This document shows positions 54,295 to 63,705 of a stretch of DNA of 64,000 nucleotides, piece after piece. The notes beneath the pieces were generated by a model, which was not told where the DNA came from, searched no databases, and saw only the letters and a program-made list of their open reading frames with translations. Source of the stretch: Neisseria dentiae (GTDB lineage Bacteria; Pseudomonadota; Gammaproteobacteria; Burkholderiales; Neisseriaceae); the NCBI RefSeq assembly GCF_024580525.1, contig NZ_JANIKQ010000013.1:1-64000 (forward strand), given 5' to 3'. How positions within the stretch are numbered: position 1 is the first letter of the stretch; each line of letters starts with the position of its first letter. The translations under genes were made by a program, and so were the position numbers.

Positions 54295-54783
54295 ATGCAC
54301 ACCATCCAAACCGGCGGCACCACCAAAGTGGAAATTTATCAGGAAATCCTGCCGCAAATCGAAAGCCTGATCCGGGGCGAACCCGATCTAACCGCCAATC
54401 TCGCCAACATCAGCGCAGTATTGAAAGCAGCATTCGGCTGGCTGTGGGTGGGGTTTTATCTGGCCGATCATAACCGCCGCGAGCTGGTGTTGGGGCCGTT
54501 CCAAGGGCCGCTGGCCTGCACGCGCATTCCCTACGGACGCGGCGTGTGCGGCCAAGCGTGGGAAAAAGGCACCACCATCGTGGTGGAAGACGTAAACCGC
54601 CACCCCGACCACATTGCCTGCTCGTCGCTGTCGCAATCCGAAATCGTTGTGCCCGTGTGGGACAAAACCCGCCGCCTCGCCGCCGTGCTCGATGCCGATG
54701 CCGAAACCGTGGGTTGTTTCGACGGCACCGACGCCCATTATCTGGGCAGGCTGGCCGAAATCATCACGCGCCGCCATGATTAA
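54295..54783 (+). CDS. msrC: GAF-domain free methionine-(R)-sulfoxide reductase
   Basis: The 162-residue single GAF domain has the three redox cysteines of the fRMsr family: C75 and C85 in ACTRIPYGRGVCGQ and C109 in HIACSS. Their spacing equals that of the E. coli enzyme with an offset of nine. It repairs oxidised free methionine. It is a single gene with an uptake sequence just after the stop. Confidence 0.88.
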   Translation: MHTIQTGGTTKVEIYQEILPQIESLIRGEPDLTANLANISAVLKAAFGWLWVGFYLADHNRRELVLGPFQGPLACTRIPYGRGVCGQAWEKGTTIVVEDVNRHPDHIACSSLSQSEIVVPVWDKTRRLAAVLDADAETVGCFDGTDAHYLGRLAEIITRRHD

Positions 54784-54871
54784 ACAGGCCGTCTGAAACA
54801 TTGTGATGCCCACATAAAACACCGTATAATCCGAAGATTAAACCAAACACCAAACCACCACGGAGCAAGGC

Positions 54872-55522
54872 ATGAACTTTGAGCAAGCACGTTTCAATAT
54901 GGTAGAACAACAAATCCGCCCCTGGGATGTGTTGGATTTCGATGTTTTAGACGCACTGGCCGAAGTGCCGCGCGAACGTTTTGTGGGCGAAGCGCAGCAG
55001 GCTTATGCCTATGCCGATATGACGCTGCCGCTGCCTAACGGCGGCAGCATGCTGGAGCCGAAAATCGTTGCCCGCCTGATTCAGGGGCTGGCCCTGAAAG
55101 CAGGCGAGCGCGTGCTGGAGGTCGGCACCGGCTCGGGTTATGCCACCGCGCTGCTGCACAAGCTGGGCGGCAGCGTAACCACTATTGATATCGACGCCGC
55201 GCAGCAACAGCGCGCCCAAAGCGTGCTCAACGAGCTTGGTTTTAGCAACGTGGCCTACCAAACCGGCGACGGCCTGGCAGGTGTTTCGGAAAGCGCTCCG
55301 TTTGATGCCATCTATATCGGCGGTGCCGTGCCCGTTGTGCCCGAAGCCTTGAAAAGCCAATTGAAAAACGGCGGCCGCATGGTGGTGGTGGTGGGCAGCG
55401 CACCCGTTCAGCGCGCCCTGCTGATTACCCGCCACGGCGAAGGCTTTACCGAACACACGCTGTTCGACACTTATATCCCTTATCTGAATGCCCCCGCAGC
55501 CGCCGGTAAATTTCAGTTTTAA
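54872..55522 (+). CDS. protein-L-isoaspartate O-methyltransferase family protein
   Basis: The 216-residue SAM-dependent methyltransferase of the Pcm family has motif I VLEVGTGSGYATALL, an N-terminal MVEQQIRPWDV and the region VPRERFVGE. The N-terminal form is that of the Pcm-like group common in beta- and alphaproteobacteria; true isoaspartate repair activity is not certain. The start follows CGGAGCAAGGC. Confidence 0.85.
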   Translation: MNFEQARFNMVEQQIRPWDVLDFDVLDALAEVPRERFVGEAQQAYAYADMTLPLPNGGSMLEPKIVARLIQGLALKAGERVLEVGTGSGYATALLHKLGGSVTTIDIDAAQQQRAQSVLNELGFSNVAYQTGDGLAGVSESAPFDAIYIGGAVPVVPEALKSQLKNGGRMVVVVGSAPVQRALLITRHGEGFTEHTLFDTYIPYLNAPAAAGKFQF

Positions 55523-55611
55523 CAACAAACAGGCCGAATCTTCCGCGCGGCCGGCCCGCATCGGAAACACCCAACCTGCCCAGCCGGCGCGGATTTGATT
55601 TTGTAAAGTTT

Positions 55612-55642
55612 GAGGCCGTCTGAACTCATTTCAGACGGCCTC
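55612..55642. terminator. inverted uptake-sequence hairpin between the Pcm-like and rhodanese genes
   Basis: GAGGCCGTCTGAA and TTCAGACGGCCTC pair over a short loop, 17 bases before the rhodanese start. Confidence 0.55.
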
Positions 55643-55658
55643 GCCACACACACACGTT

Positions 55659-55979
55659 ATGATTCCGCAAATCACGCCCCAACAATTGCAGCAATGGCTT
55701 GCCGAAGGCAAACCGTTAACCCTGCTCGACGTGCGCACCGACGAAGAAGTCGCCTTTTGCGCGCTGCCCGGCCATGTGCATATTCCGATGAACCTGATTC
55801 CGCTGCGCCACAATGAGTTGCCCGACGAAGGCCCGATTGTGGTGTATTGCCACCACGGCGTGCGCAGCCTGCACACCGCCATGTATCTGGCCGACGCAGG
55901 TTTCGACGAACTGTATAACCTGCAAGGCGGCATCGACGCTTGGTCGTTGCAGGCCGACCCTACCGTGCCGAGATATTGA
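55659..55979 (+). CDS. rhodanese-like sulfurtransferase
   Basis: The 106-residue single-domain rhodanese has the active-site cysteine C64 in YCHHGVRS, the LLDVRTDEE motif and the GGIDAWS ending. It likely transfers sulfane sulfur in the cytoplasm. An uptake-sequence hairpin lies right upstream and could affect translation. Confidence 0.9.
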   Translation: MIPQITPQQLQQWLAEGKPLTLLDVRTDEEVAFCALPGHVHIPMNLIPLRHNELPDEGPIVVYCHHGVRSLHTAMYLADAGFDELYNLQGGIDAWSLQADPTVPRY

Positions 55980-56067
55980 TTGGCCGGGTTGCCCCTAATC
56001 GTAAATCTGCCGCCAAACGCGCAAGATTGCAGTATCATGCGCGTTTTCTATATTTCCGATTGAAATC

Positions 56068-56640
56068 ATGAACTTTGAAACGCTTATCAGCATCGCGCTC
56101 GGCATCGGCCTGGCGGCCAGCTCGGGCTTTCGTGTCTTTCTGCCTTTGTTTGCCCTGAGCGTATCGGCTTATTTCGGCATGTGGCCGTTGAACGAAAGCT
56201 GGCAGTGGCTGGGCAGCACCAACGCGCTGATTATTCTCGGCATCGCCGCCATCACCGAATCGCTGGCTTATCTGGTGCCGTTTATCGACAACCTGCTCGA
56301 CACGCTCGCCGTGCCGTTGGCTGGTCTGGCGGGCACGGCCGTGGTGGCCTCGACCGCCGCCGATTTAAGCCCCGCCGTAACGTGGGCGCTGGCGATTATC
56401 GCAGGCGGCGGCGCAGCGGCGGCCATCAAAGGCGTGAACGCCACCACCCGCGCAGCCAGCACCGCCGCCACGGGCGGCACGGCCAATCCCGTGTTTTCGG
56501 TTTTGGAAACCGGCACGGCCGTGGTGATGACGCTGCTCAGCCTGTTTCTGCCGGTTTTGGCCGTATTCGTGGTGGTGTTTGTGTCCGTGTGGCTATACCG
56601 AAAATATGCGGCCTACCGGCGCGGCCGGGTGCAGGCATAG
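56068..56640 (+). CDS. DUF4126 membrane protein
   Basis: The 190-residue hydrophobic protein has a DUF4126 pattern, GIGLAASSGFRVFLPLFALS and LVPFIDNLLDTLAVPLA, followed by Gly/Ala-rich membrane helices. The C terminus is short and basic. The function of the family is unknown. It is followed by an uptake-sequence hairpin. Confidence 0.83.
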   Translation: MNFETLISIALGIGLAASSGFRVFLPLFALSVSAYFGMWPLNESWQWLGSTNALIILGIAAITESLAYLVPFIDNLLDTLAVPLAGLAGTAVVASTAADLSPAVTWALAIIAGGGAAAAIKGVNATTRAASTAATGGTANPVFSVLETGTAVVMTLLSLFLPVLAVFVVVFVSVWLYRKYAAYRRGRVQA

Positions 56641-56690
56641 CGGTAACAGCAGATACGGCCGTTTGCTTTTTTATTGCAGCAGATTGTATA

Positions 56691-56722
56691 GAGGCCGTCT
56701 GAAAGCGTTTTCAGACGGCCTG
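56691..56722. terminator. terminator after the DUF4126 gene (inverted uptake sequences)
   Basis: GAGGCCGTCTGAAA and TTTTCAGACGGCCT pair over a small loop, 50 bases after the stop. Confidence 0.65.
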
Positions 56723-56848
56723 AGATTTTTGCAAAGTTCAGCCCTGTTTGGCGGATGCAATTTGGCTTGGGATAAGGCGGGCAAACTCTGCTTTAAATTG
56801 GGTTTAATCCGCCGAATTTTGAGCCGCGAAAAAATTTATTCCGTAATA

Positions 56849-57121
56849 TCAATCATCATAGTCGATACGGTTTGCATACACTTTGCCGGTGCGCGCATCT
56901 ACTTTGATTTCGTGTTTGCGGCCGCGTTTGGAATAGATATCCACATCGTAATGCGGGCGGCGCGAATCAAACTCGGCATCTACATCGGTAACGCGCCCGG
57001 CCACTTTGGCTTTGGCGGCAGCCACCGCCTGCTTGCTTGAAATATAAGTTCGAGCAGCGGCAGGCGCGGCAACGGCGAGCATCACAGTTGCAGCGGCCAG
57101 CAGGGTTAACGTTTTTTTCAT
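56849..57121 (-). CDS. small secreted PepSY-domain protein
   Basis: The 90-residue protein has a signal peptide (ending APAAA|RTY) and one PepSY domain (ISSKQAVAAAKAKVAG through KIDARTGKVY-like KVDARTGKVYANR). PepSY proteins are often periplasmic inhibitors or membrane-associated sensors. It is a lone gene facing the DUF4126 gene. The role is unknown. Confidence 0.83.
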   Translation of the reverse strand: MKKTLTLLAAATVMLAVAAPAAARTYISSKQAVAAAKAKVAGRVTDVDAEFDSRRPHYDVDIYSKRGRKHEIKVDARTGKVYANRIDYDD

Positions 57122-57266
57122 GACGGTTCCTTAAATGATGATAGGGAATACGAAACAAATTTTATCGGAATTGATTTAGCAGCGAATTAGGGTGTGCTAA
57201 GGCCGTCTGAAAAAAGCTCGGCAATCGGTTAAAATGCACCTTTGCACATTTCAGACGGCATCAAAC

Positions 57267-57758
57267 ATGAGCGGCAACACTCCCAACTACATCACCCCCG
57301 CAGGCTGGCAGGCTTTGAAAGACGAGCTATACAGCCTGGTTAACAAAGAGCGCCCCGAAATCGTTCAGATTGTGAATTGGGCGGCGGGCAACGGCGACCG
57401 CAGCGAAAACGGCGATTACCTTTACGGCAAACGCCGTATGCGCGAAATCGACCGCCGCATCCGTTTTCTGACCAAGCGTTTGGAAGCGGCGCAAGTGGTC
57501 GATCCGGAAACCCGCGAAGCCACCGACCAAGTGTTTTTCGGTGCCACGGTAGAACTTTTGCGTGGCGACGGCAGAGGGCAAGTGGTGAAAATCGTCGGTA
57601 TCGACGAAATCGACACGGCCAAAAACAAAATTTCATGGATTTCGCCGCTGGCACGCTGCCTGATTAAAGCGCGCGAAGGCGACGAAGTGGTGCTGAACGG
57701 GCCGGAGGGCAGGGAAGTGATTGAGATTTTGTCGGTGGCGTATGTGCGGATTGAGTGA
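57267..57758 (+). CDS. greB: transcription elongation factor GreB
   Basis: The 163-residue protein has an N-terminal coiled coil with the acidic tip region (AAGNGDRSENGDYLYGKRRM) and a C-terminal FKBP-like domain (FGATVELLRG to ISPLARCL). It rescues backtracked RNA polymerase. The GreB-type tip and length separate it from GreA. A rare AT-type uptake sequence (TTCAGACGGCAT, inverted) occupies the ribosome-binding region. Confidence 0.92.
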   Translation: MSGNTPNYITPAGWQALKDELYSLVNKERPEIVQIVNWAAGNGDRSENGDYLYGKRRMREIDRRIRFLTKRLEAAQVVDPETREATDQVFFGATVELLRGDGRGQVVKIVGIDEIDTAKNKISWISPLARCLIKAREGDEVVLNGPEGREVIEILSVAYVRIE

Positions 57759-57833
57759 GTGTGCGGGGCGAACCGAGTTTGAGTTCGGCAAGTCGGAACG
57801 CCGCAAAAAACGATTACCAGTATTGCCTTTAAC

Positions 57834-57860
57834 CAGCCGCCTTCGGGCGGCTGTATGTTT
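57834..57860 (+). terminator. UUCG-tetraloop terminator after greB
   Basis: CAGCCGCC-TTCG-GGCGGCTG is a perfect 8-bp stem with a stable tetraloop followed by TATGTTT. The T-tract is weak. Confidence 0.65.
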
Positions 57861-57938
57861 AAACAAATGACACGGCTGGCTCTGACAAAGCGCCAGCCGC
57901 ATGGGTTTAAGCCCTGCCTTGCCGGTTAAAGGTGTGGC

Positions 57939-59576
57939 CTACGACGGGTTGCATTTGCGGTAAAACGCAATCAATCCGTTGGTTGAGGCGTCGTGCTGTA
58001 TGTCTTGGGTGTGGGCAAGCTCGGGTTCGATGTTTTTCGCCAGCACTTTGCCGTATTCCACGCCCCATTGGTCGAAAGAGTTGATGCCCCAAATTGCGCC
58101 TTGGGCGAATACTTTGTGTTCGTACATGGCAATCAGCATGCCGAGATTGAAAGGGTTGAGCTCTTCGATCAGGATGCTGTTGCTGGGCTGGTTGCCGGGG
58201 AATTCTTTCTGCGGCGCAAGCTCTTCGCGTTCGGCTTCGGGCAGGGCGGCGAGTTCGGCGCGGGCTTCTTCGAGGGTTTTGCCGCGCATCAGCGCTTCGG
58301 TTTGGGCGAAGGCGTTGGCTACGGTGAAGCGGTGTTGGCGGCCGATTTTGTAGGGGGTGCGCATCGGCACGATGAAATCGGCGGGAATCAGGCGTGTGCC
58401 TTGGTGCAGCAGTTGGAAAAAGGCGTGTTGGCAGTTAACGCCTTCTTCGCCGAACACGATGCCGCCGGTGTGGCATTCCACCGTATCGCCGTGCAGCGTG
58501 CGGCGTTTGCCGTTGCTTTCCATGTCGAGTTGCTGCAAATAGCCGGGCAGGCGGCGCAGGTTGTGGCTGTAGGGCACGACGGCTTGGCCGTGCGCGCCGC
58601 AGAAATTGCCGTACCATATGCCGATTAAGGCCAGTAAAACGGGGATGTTGCGGCGCAGCGGGGTGTTGAAGAAGTGCTCGTCCATGGCGTGCGCACCGCT
58701 GAGGAATTTGCGGAAGTGGGTGCCGCCGACGGCCACCATCACGGGCAGGCCGATGGCCGACCATACGGAATAGCGCCCGCCCACCCAGTCGAACATGGCG
58801 AATACGTTGTCGGGTGCGATGCCGAAGTTGCGCGCGGCGGCCACATCGCTGGAAATGGCGGCGAAATGGCGGGCGATATCGGCTTCGCGCAGGCCGCTGT
58901 CGCGGAACCAGGCGCGGGCGGCGTGGGCGTTGAGCAGGGTTTCGGGGGTGCCGAACGATTTGCTGGCCACGCAGAAAACGGTGGTTTCGGCGTTGAGGGG
59001 GGCGAGCACTTGGGCGATGTTGGCATCGTCGGAATTGGAAACGAAGTGTACGCGCACGTTTTTGTGAAAGGGTTGCAGGGCCTGCACGGCCAGTTGGGGG
59101 CCTAAATCCGAGCCGCCGATGCCGATGTGTACGAAATCGGTGATGCGTTTGTCGGTGGCACCGGTGTGCACGCCGTTAATCAGGCTTTCGGCAAAAGCCA
59201 GTGCGCGGTCGAGTTCGCGGTGCACGGCGGGGATCACGTTTTCGCCGTCCACCAACACGGGCGCGGCATCGGCGGGCAGGCGCAGGGCGGTGTGCAGCAC
59301 GGCGCGTTTTTCGCTGATGTTGATTTTGCCGCCGCGGCGCATGGCCTCGGCCTGCTGTTCCAGTCCGGCGGTTTCGGCCAGTTCGCACAATAATTGCAGG
59401 GTTTCTTCGCTGATGCGGTTTTTGCTGTAGTCGAACAGCAGACCGTGCAGGGTTTCGTGCATGTTGCCGAAGCGTTGCGGGTCGGCTTCAAATAGCTCGC
59501 GCATGCGCATATTGGCGGTGTTGATTTGGTGGGCCTGCAAGTTTTGCCAGGCGGCGGACTGGGTGATGTTGTTCAT
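57939..59576 (-). CDS. pgi: glucose-6-phosphate isomerase
   Basis: The 545-residue protein catalyses glucose-6-phosphate to fructose-6-phosphate conversion. Motifs: FVHIGIGGSDLGP, VFCVASKSFGTPETL and the family signatures DWVGGRYSVWSAIGLP and GINSFDQWGVEYGK. The length is typical. It is divergent from a LacI regulator. A single uptake sequence lies upstream near 59607. Confidence 0.95.
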   Translation of the reverse strand: MNNITQSAAWQNLQAHQINTANMRMRELFEADPQRFGNMHETLHGLLFDYSKNRISEETLQLLCELAETAGLEQQAEAMRRGGKINISEKRAVLHTALRLPADAAPVLVDGENVIPAVHRELDRALAFAESLINGVHTGATDKRITDFVHIGIGGSDLGPQLAVQALQPFHKNVRVHFVSNSDDANIAQVLAPLNAETTVFCVASKSFGTPETLLNAHAARAWFRDSGLREADIARHFAAISSDVAAARNFGIAPDNVFAMFDWVGGRYSVWSAIGLPVMVAVGGTHFRKFLSGAHAMDEHFFNTPLRRNIPVLLALIGIWYGNFCGAHGQAVVPYSHNLRRLPGYLQQLDMESNGKRRTLHGDTVECHTGGIVFGEEGVNCQHAFFQLLHQGTRLIPADFIVPMRTPYKIGRQHRFTVANAFAQTEALMRGKTLEEARAELAALPEAEREELAPQKEFPGNQPSNSILIEELNPFNLGMLIAMYEHKVFAQGAIWGINSFDQWGVEYGKVLAKNIEPELAHTQDIQHDASTNGLIAFYRKCNPS

Positions 59577-59848
59577 GTTTTATTTCCGATGGACTTTATC
59601 AAGGTGAGGCCGTCTGAAACGGTTTTGTAGCGGTGTGTAGTATAACCGACACGCCGTTATTTTCACATAAATAAGTATTCGACCCGAAAAACGGTAAAAA
59701 GTACGGCAGGGGAATGAAAAGATAGATTGATTTTGCTCAAGGTTGTGTATAAAAAAATGGTATGACACCGATGTCATCTGTGATATGCTTTGCCGCAATT
59801 AACCGAAACAAGCAACCAAGCAGAAGGACTTACAGGGAAACGGCAGGT

Positions 59849-60901
59849 ATGGCCACGATTTATGATGTTGCCGAGCGGGCGGGTGTGTCGCCCAAAACCG
59901 TCAGCCGCGTTTTGAACCAAGACGCGCCGGTGAGTGCGAAAACCCGTGCCGCAGTGGAAGCGGCAATGGAGGAGCTGGGTTATATCCCGTCGTCTGCCGC
60001 ACGCATCATGCGTTCCAACCGTTCGGGGTTGGTGGGGGTGATTACCGGTGCGATTTCCCGCCATCACGACCGCCACAGCGGCGGCGGCCTGCCCGATATG
60101 TTTTTGGTGCAGGGCATACAGCACACGATGGCCGAAGCGGGCAAAACGGTGATGATTGCCGACACGGGCAACCGTTTCGGGCAGGTGGAAACGCTGATGC
60201 GAACCTTTCAGGAACACCGGGCAGAAGGCATTTTATATGTGGCCGAATTCCATCAGGAAGTGAGCCTGCCCGAGCTGAAGCTCAATTGCCCGCTGGTGTT
60301 GGTGAACTGTTTCGACAGACAGGGCACGCCGTCGGTGCTGCCCGACGACGAACAAGGCCAATACGGCTTGGTGAAGCGGATTATCGCCGGCGGCCACCGC
60401 CGCATTGCTTATTTAAGCCTGCAACCGCAGGTGATTGCCAGCAAACTGCGCCGCCGCGGCTACCGCCGTGCGCTGGAAGAGGCGGGTATCGCTTATGATG
60501 CGGCTTTGGATTTGGCGGGCTATCCCGACTACACCAACCGCAGCGAATCCCTGCTGGCGGCGGTGGAAAAACTGCTGACGCTGCCCAAACCGCCTACTGT
60601 TTTATGCTGCGGTAACGATGAAATGGTGGTGCGGCTTTACGGCATTCTGCGTTCGCGCGGCGTTAAAGTGCCGGAAGAAATATCGGTGGCCGGTTACGAC
60701 GACCACCGCTCGATTGCCGAAACGCTGTTTCCGCCATTGACCACCGCCGATCTGCCCTATACGGCGATGGGGGCACGGGCAGCGCAGATGCTGCTGGATG
60801 CGGTGGCGGGCAAAGAACTGCCCCGGCAACCGGTTATCATCGGCGGCGATGCCGTATGGCGGGAATCGGTAACCGATATAAATCCCGCGAAACAACCATA
60901 A
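59849..60901 (+). CDS. LacI-family transcriptional regulator
   Basis: The 350-residue repressor has the N-terminal helix-turn-helix VAERAGVSPKTVSRVLN, the hinge region YIPSSAARIMRSNRSG and a sugar-binding domain of the periplasmic type. It is followed after 270 bases by an MFS transporter, which suggests it senses a sugar and controls that gene. It is divergent from pgi. The effector is unknown. Confidence 0.9.
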   Translation: MATIYDVAERAGVSPKTVSRVLNQDAPVSAKTRAAVEAAMEELGYIPSSAARIMRSNRSGLVGVITGAISRHHDRHSGGGLPDMFLVQGIQHTMAEAGKTVMIADTGNRFGQVETLMRTFQEHRAEGILYVAEFHQEVSLPELKLNCPLVLVNCFDRQGTPSVLPDDEQGQYGLVKRIIAGGHRRIAYLSLQPQVIASKLRRRGYRRALEEAGIAYDAALDLAGYPDYTNRSESLLAAVEKLLTLPKPPTVLCCGNDEMVVRLYGILRSRGVKVPEEISVAGYDDHRSIAETLFPPLTTADLPYTAMGARAAQMLLDAVAGKELPRQPVIIGGDAVWRESVTDINPAKQP

Positions 60902-61171
60902 TATTTCGAGCCTGATTTACAGGCCGTCTGAAAACCGTCTCTCATTAAAACAATAACAACAAACTGTCACCACCATCAAAAACCTGTTTTAAGGCATCGC
61001 TTTGCCCGTTTGCCGCTGATGCGCGCGGCGGGCAGGGCGGTTCTTTAGAAAACAAAACCGGCCGTACCCGATAATCAAAACAAGCCTGAACAATAAGGCT
61101 GCGATTTACCTTCACCACACACGCACGGGACAAACTTTCTCAGGTTTTTCAATTACAAGGAGTCTTCAATC

Positions 61172-62497
61172 ATGAGAATAGACCACCGTGTGGCGATGAC
61201 GCTGCGCCAGATTATGCTGATGAACTTCGGTTTTTTCGGCATTCAATACAGTTTCGGTTTGCAGCAAACCGCCATTAACCCGATTTTCAGCTTTCTGAAT
61301 GCCGACCCCGGCCAACTGCCGATTCTCAACATGGCCGGCCCCGTAACCGGCCTGCTGGTGCAGCCTTTGATCGGTGCTTTGAGCGACCGCACATGGGTCA
61401 ACGGCCTCGGCCGCCGCCGCCCCTATTTCTTAATCGGCGCCATCGGGTGCAGTATCTGTTTGTTTTTCTATCCGCACGTTACCGCGCTGTGGATGGCTGT
61501 GCTGATGCTGTGGCTGCTGGATATCAGCAACAACACCGCTATGGAACCCTACCGCGCGTTTATCGCCGACAAACTGCCCGATAACCAACAGCCCACCGGC
61601 TTTCTGATGCAGTCTGTGTTTACCGGTTTGGGCATCACGTTGGCCAATGTGTCGCTGTATTTCTTCCAGCAATGGATTACCGGCACCTCCGAATCCGGCA
61701 TTCCTTACTGGGTTTACGGTTCGTTCTATATCGGTGCCGTCTGCTCCATCGGTTCAGTGTTGATTTCCGTACTTTCCACCCCTGAAAACCGCCCCAGCGA
61801 CGAAGAGCTGGCCGAAATGCGTGCCAAACCGCGCGGTTTGATTCCCGCCGTCAAAGAAATCGGCCTTGCCATCAAAGAAATGCCCAAACCTCTGTGGCAG
61901 CTTGCTTTGGTTTATCTGTTCCAATGGTATGCCATGTTTATCTACTGGCAATACGTTACCCTCAGCATCGCCAAATCGGTGTGGAACGCCACCCCCGCCG
62001 ACAAACACGGCTTCGAGCAGGCTGTGGGCTGGACAGGCTTGGTGAACGGCTGGTACAACATCGTTACCTTTATTTCCGCTTTCGGCCTGATGGCATTGGC
62101 CAGAAAATACAGCGCCAAACAAGTTCACGCGCTCTGTTTGATTCTGGCAGCCGTTGCCCTGTTGATTTTCCCGCACCTCACCAATAAATATATGCTGTTC
62201 CTGCCGATGATAGGCTTCGGTATCGCTTGGGCTTCGATTATGGGCGTGCCGTTTTTGATTGCCGTGGCCGAAGTGCCGCAAGAACGTTACGGCGTGTATA
62301 TGGGCATCATCAATATGATGATTGTGATTCCGATGCTGATCGAAACCGTTACCTTCGGCCCGATTTTCAATCATGTGTTGGGCGCCAATCCCACTAATGC
62401 AATGATGTGTGCCGGCGTGCTGTTGGGCTTGGCTGCGTTCTTCACCTTGCGTATCAACACCAAACAACGCCCTGCCGAAGCGTCTATGATTGATTGA
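61172..62497 (+). CDS. MFS sugar transporter (SLC45/GPH-like)
   Basis: The 441-residue protein has twelve hydrophobic segments. GALSDRTWVNGLGRRRPYFL is the loop 2-3 motif of the SLC45/sucrose-maltose group. The start has AAGGAG. Meningococcal relatives lie next to maltose phosphorylase and beta-phosphoglucomutase; here no such enzymes follow in the window, and the LacI regulator precedes it. A disaccharide such as maltose is a reasonable guess. Confidence 0.85.
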   Translation: MRIDHRVAMTLRQIMLMNFGFFGIQYSFGLQQTAINPIFSFLNADPGQLPILNMAGPVTGLLVQPLIGALSDRTWVNGLGRRRPYFLIGAIGCSICLFFYPHVTALWMAVLMLWLLDISNNTAMEPYRAFIADKLPDNQQPTGFLMQSVFTGLGITLANVSLYFFQQWITGTSESGIPYWVYGSFYIGAVCSIGSVLISVLSTPENRPSDEELAEMRAKPRGLIPAVKEIGLAIKEMPKPLWQLALVYLFQWYAMFIYWQYVTLSIAKSVWNATPADKHGFEQAVGWTGLVNGWYNIVTFISAFGLMALARKYSAKQVHALCLILAAVALLIFPHLTNKYMLFLPMIGFGIAWASIMGVPFLIAVAEVPQERYGVYMGIINMMIVIPMLIETVTFGPIFNHVLGANPTNAMMCAGVLLGLAAFFTLRINTKQRPAEASMID

Positions 62498-62522
62498 TTA
62501 CGGTAAAACGGAGTTGGTTAGA

Positions 62523-62554
62523 AAGGCCGTCTGAAATGTTTTTCAGACGGCCTT
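62523..62554 (+). terminator. terminator after the MFS gene (inverted uptake sequences)
   Basis: AAGGCCGTCTGAAA and TTTTCAGACGGCCTTA pair with a tiny loop, 26 bases after the stop. Confidence 0.7.
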
Positions 62555-62796
62555 AAGATATTTTGAAAAGGTCTCGGAATATGGATATTTTCAAGTTGTA
62601 ATTGGTTTTGCTAAGGCTTCAGACTTGATAAAAGTTTTAGGCCGTCTGAAAAAAAGACATAACTGTTTTGGCTACATTTTCCCGCCAGTCGGTGCAAGCA
62701 CACATAAAAAATATAGGATAGACTAAAAACCACATTTCACGGCATGATAATTCTCTGTCAAACCAATTGTTTCCACAACGCCGAAGGAGCATGATT

Positions 62797-63312
62797 ATGT
62801 CTAAACGAAACAAGCTGTTCCTGTATTTGTTTGTTACTATGTCCGTGTATGCCCTGATGCTTGGCGTTACCCTTCCCGAGTTGCATTCGTATACGAACGG
62901 CATGGCACTCTTTGACGAAAAACCGGTTTTTGATCAGAAATATACTATCCGTCTATTGGAATATTTGGGCGAAGAAGGCGGCGTCTATTATCAATACCGG
63001 CAAATTCCATTGGACATGTTTTATATCGTCCTGTTTGCCTTCACATACCATCAAATCCTGCACCATTTTACCTACACTTTAAACCTGCACAAATGGAGAT
63101 TTGTTATATGGTTGCCGGTTATTGCGGCAGTTTTTGATTTTTTAGAAAATGTCTGCATTTTTTGGGTGCTGCATTCATTTCCGCAAATTTCTACACTAAT
63201 CAGCCTGATTCCCTATTTAACCGCACTGAAAATGACATTCGGCGTGCTTTATCTCGCGGCATTTGTCATTCTAGGAGTAATGGTTTTACTGCGCTGTTTG
63301 CGTAAAACGTAA
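62797..63312 (+). CDS. unrecognised four-helix membrane protein
   Basis: The 171-residue protein has one hydrophobic segment near residues 8-25 (LFLYLFVTMSVYALMLG), a polar loop with DEKPVFDQKY, then about three more segments. AAGGAG is well spaced to the ATG at 62797 and too close to that at 62791. It is AT-richer than its neighbours. I do not recognise a family; there is no clear operon partner. Confidence 0.6.
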   Translation: MSKRNKLFLYLFVTMSVYALMLGVTLPELHSYTNGMALFDEKPVFDQKYTIRLLEYLGEEGGVYYQYRQIPLDMFYIVLFAFTYHQILHHFTYTLNLHKWRFVIWLPVIAAVFDFLENVCIFWVLHSFPQISTLISLIPYLTALKMTFGVLYLAAFVILGVMVLLRCLRKT

Positions 63313-63398
63313 AACAATATGACATTCGGCTCGAGCATTGATATCCTACGCACAATAAAAATTTCGGCAGATAACTGCTAACTTGCCCAACCAAAAAT

Positions 63399-63437
63399 TC
63401 AGACGGCCTGAAATAAAGCTTTCAGGCCGTCTGAAAA
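63399..63437. terminator. uptake-sequence hairpin between convergent genes
   Basis: TTCAGACGGCCTGAA and its inverted copy TTTCAGGCCGTCTGAAA pair across about 6 bases, between the membrane-protein gene and nqrM on the opposite strand. Confidence 0.6.
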
Positions 63438-63462
63438 GTAATGCGTTGTCTTGCAGCAGTGC

Positions 63463-63663
63463 TTACGAAACCGTTTTTCCCTGTTTGGCCAACTCGGCCT
63501 TGCGGCGTGCGCACGGGGTGTCGCAGTCGCAGACTTTTTCCATGCCGAGGGCGGAAATGCCGCCGCAGCTGCCTTTGATTTCGCGGCGTTTGAAAATGTA
63601 GCCCAGCGCCATGCCGAATATCACCAGCAGGAAAAAACAGAAGGTGATCAAGAAGATTTTCAT
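63463..63663 (-). CDS. nqrM: NqrM (DUF539) Na+-NQR maturation protein
   Basis: The 66-residue protein has one N-terminal membrane helix and a cysteine cluster (SCGGISALG then VCDCDTPC) of the NqrM/DUF539 type. NqrM is required to deliver iron to the Na+-translocating NADH:quinone reductase. Directly upstream on the same strand is apbE, which flavinylates NqrB and NqrC, so this is the end of an nqr operon. Confidence 0.9.
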   Translation of the reverse strand: MKIFLITFCFFLLVIFGMALGYIFKRREIKGSCGGISALGMEKVCDCDTPCARRKAELAKQGKTVS

Positions 63664-63705
63664 GGGGTTATCCTTTCTGATGCCGTTGCCAAGCCGTTGC
63701 AGCGG

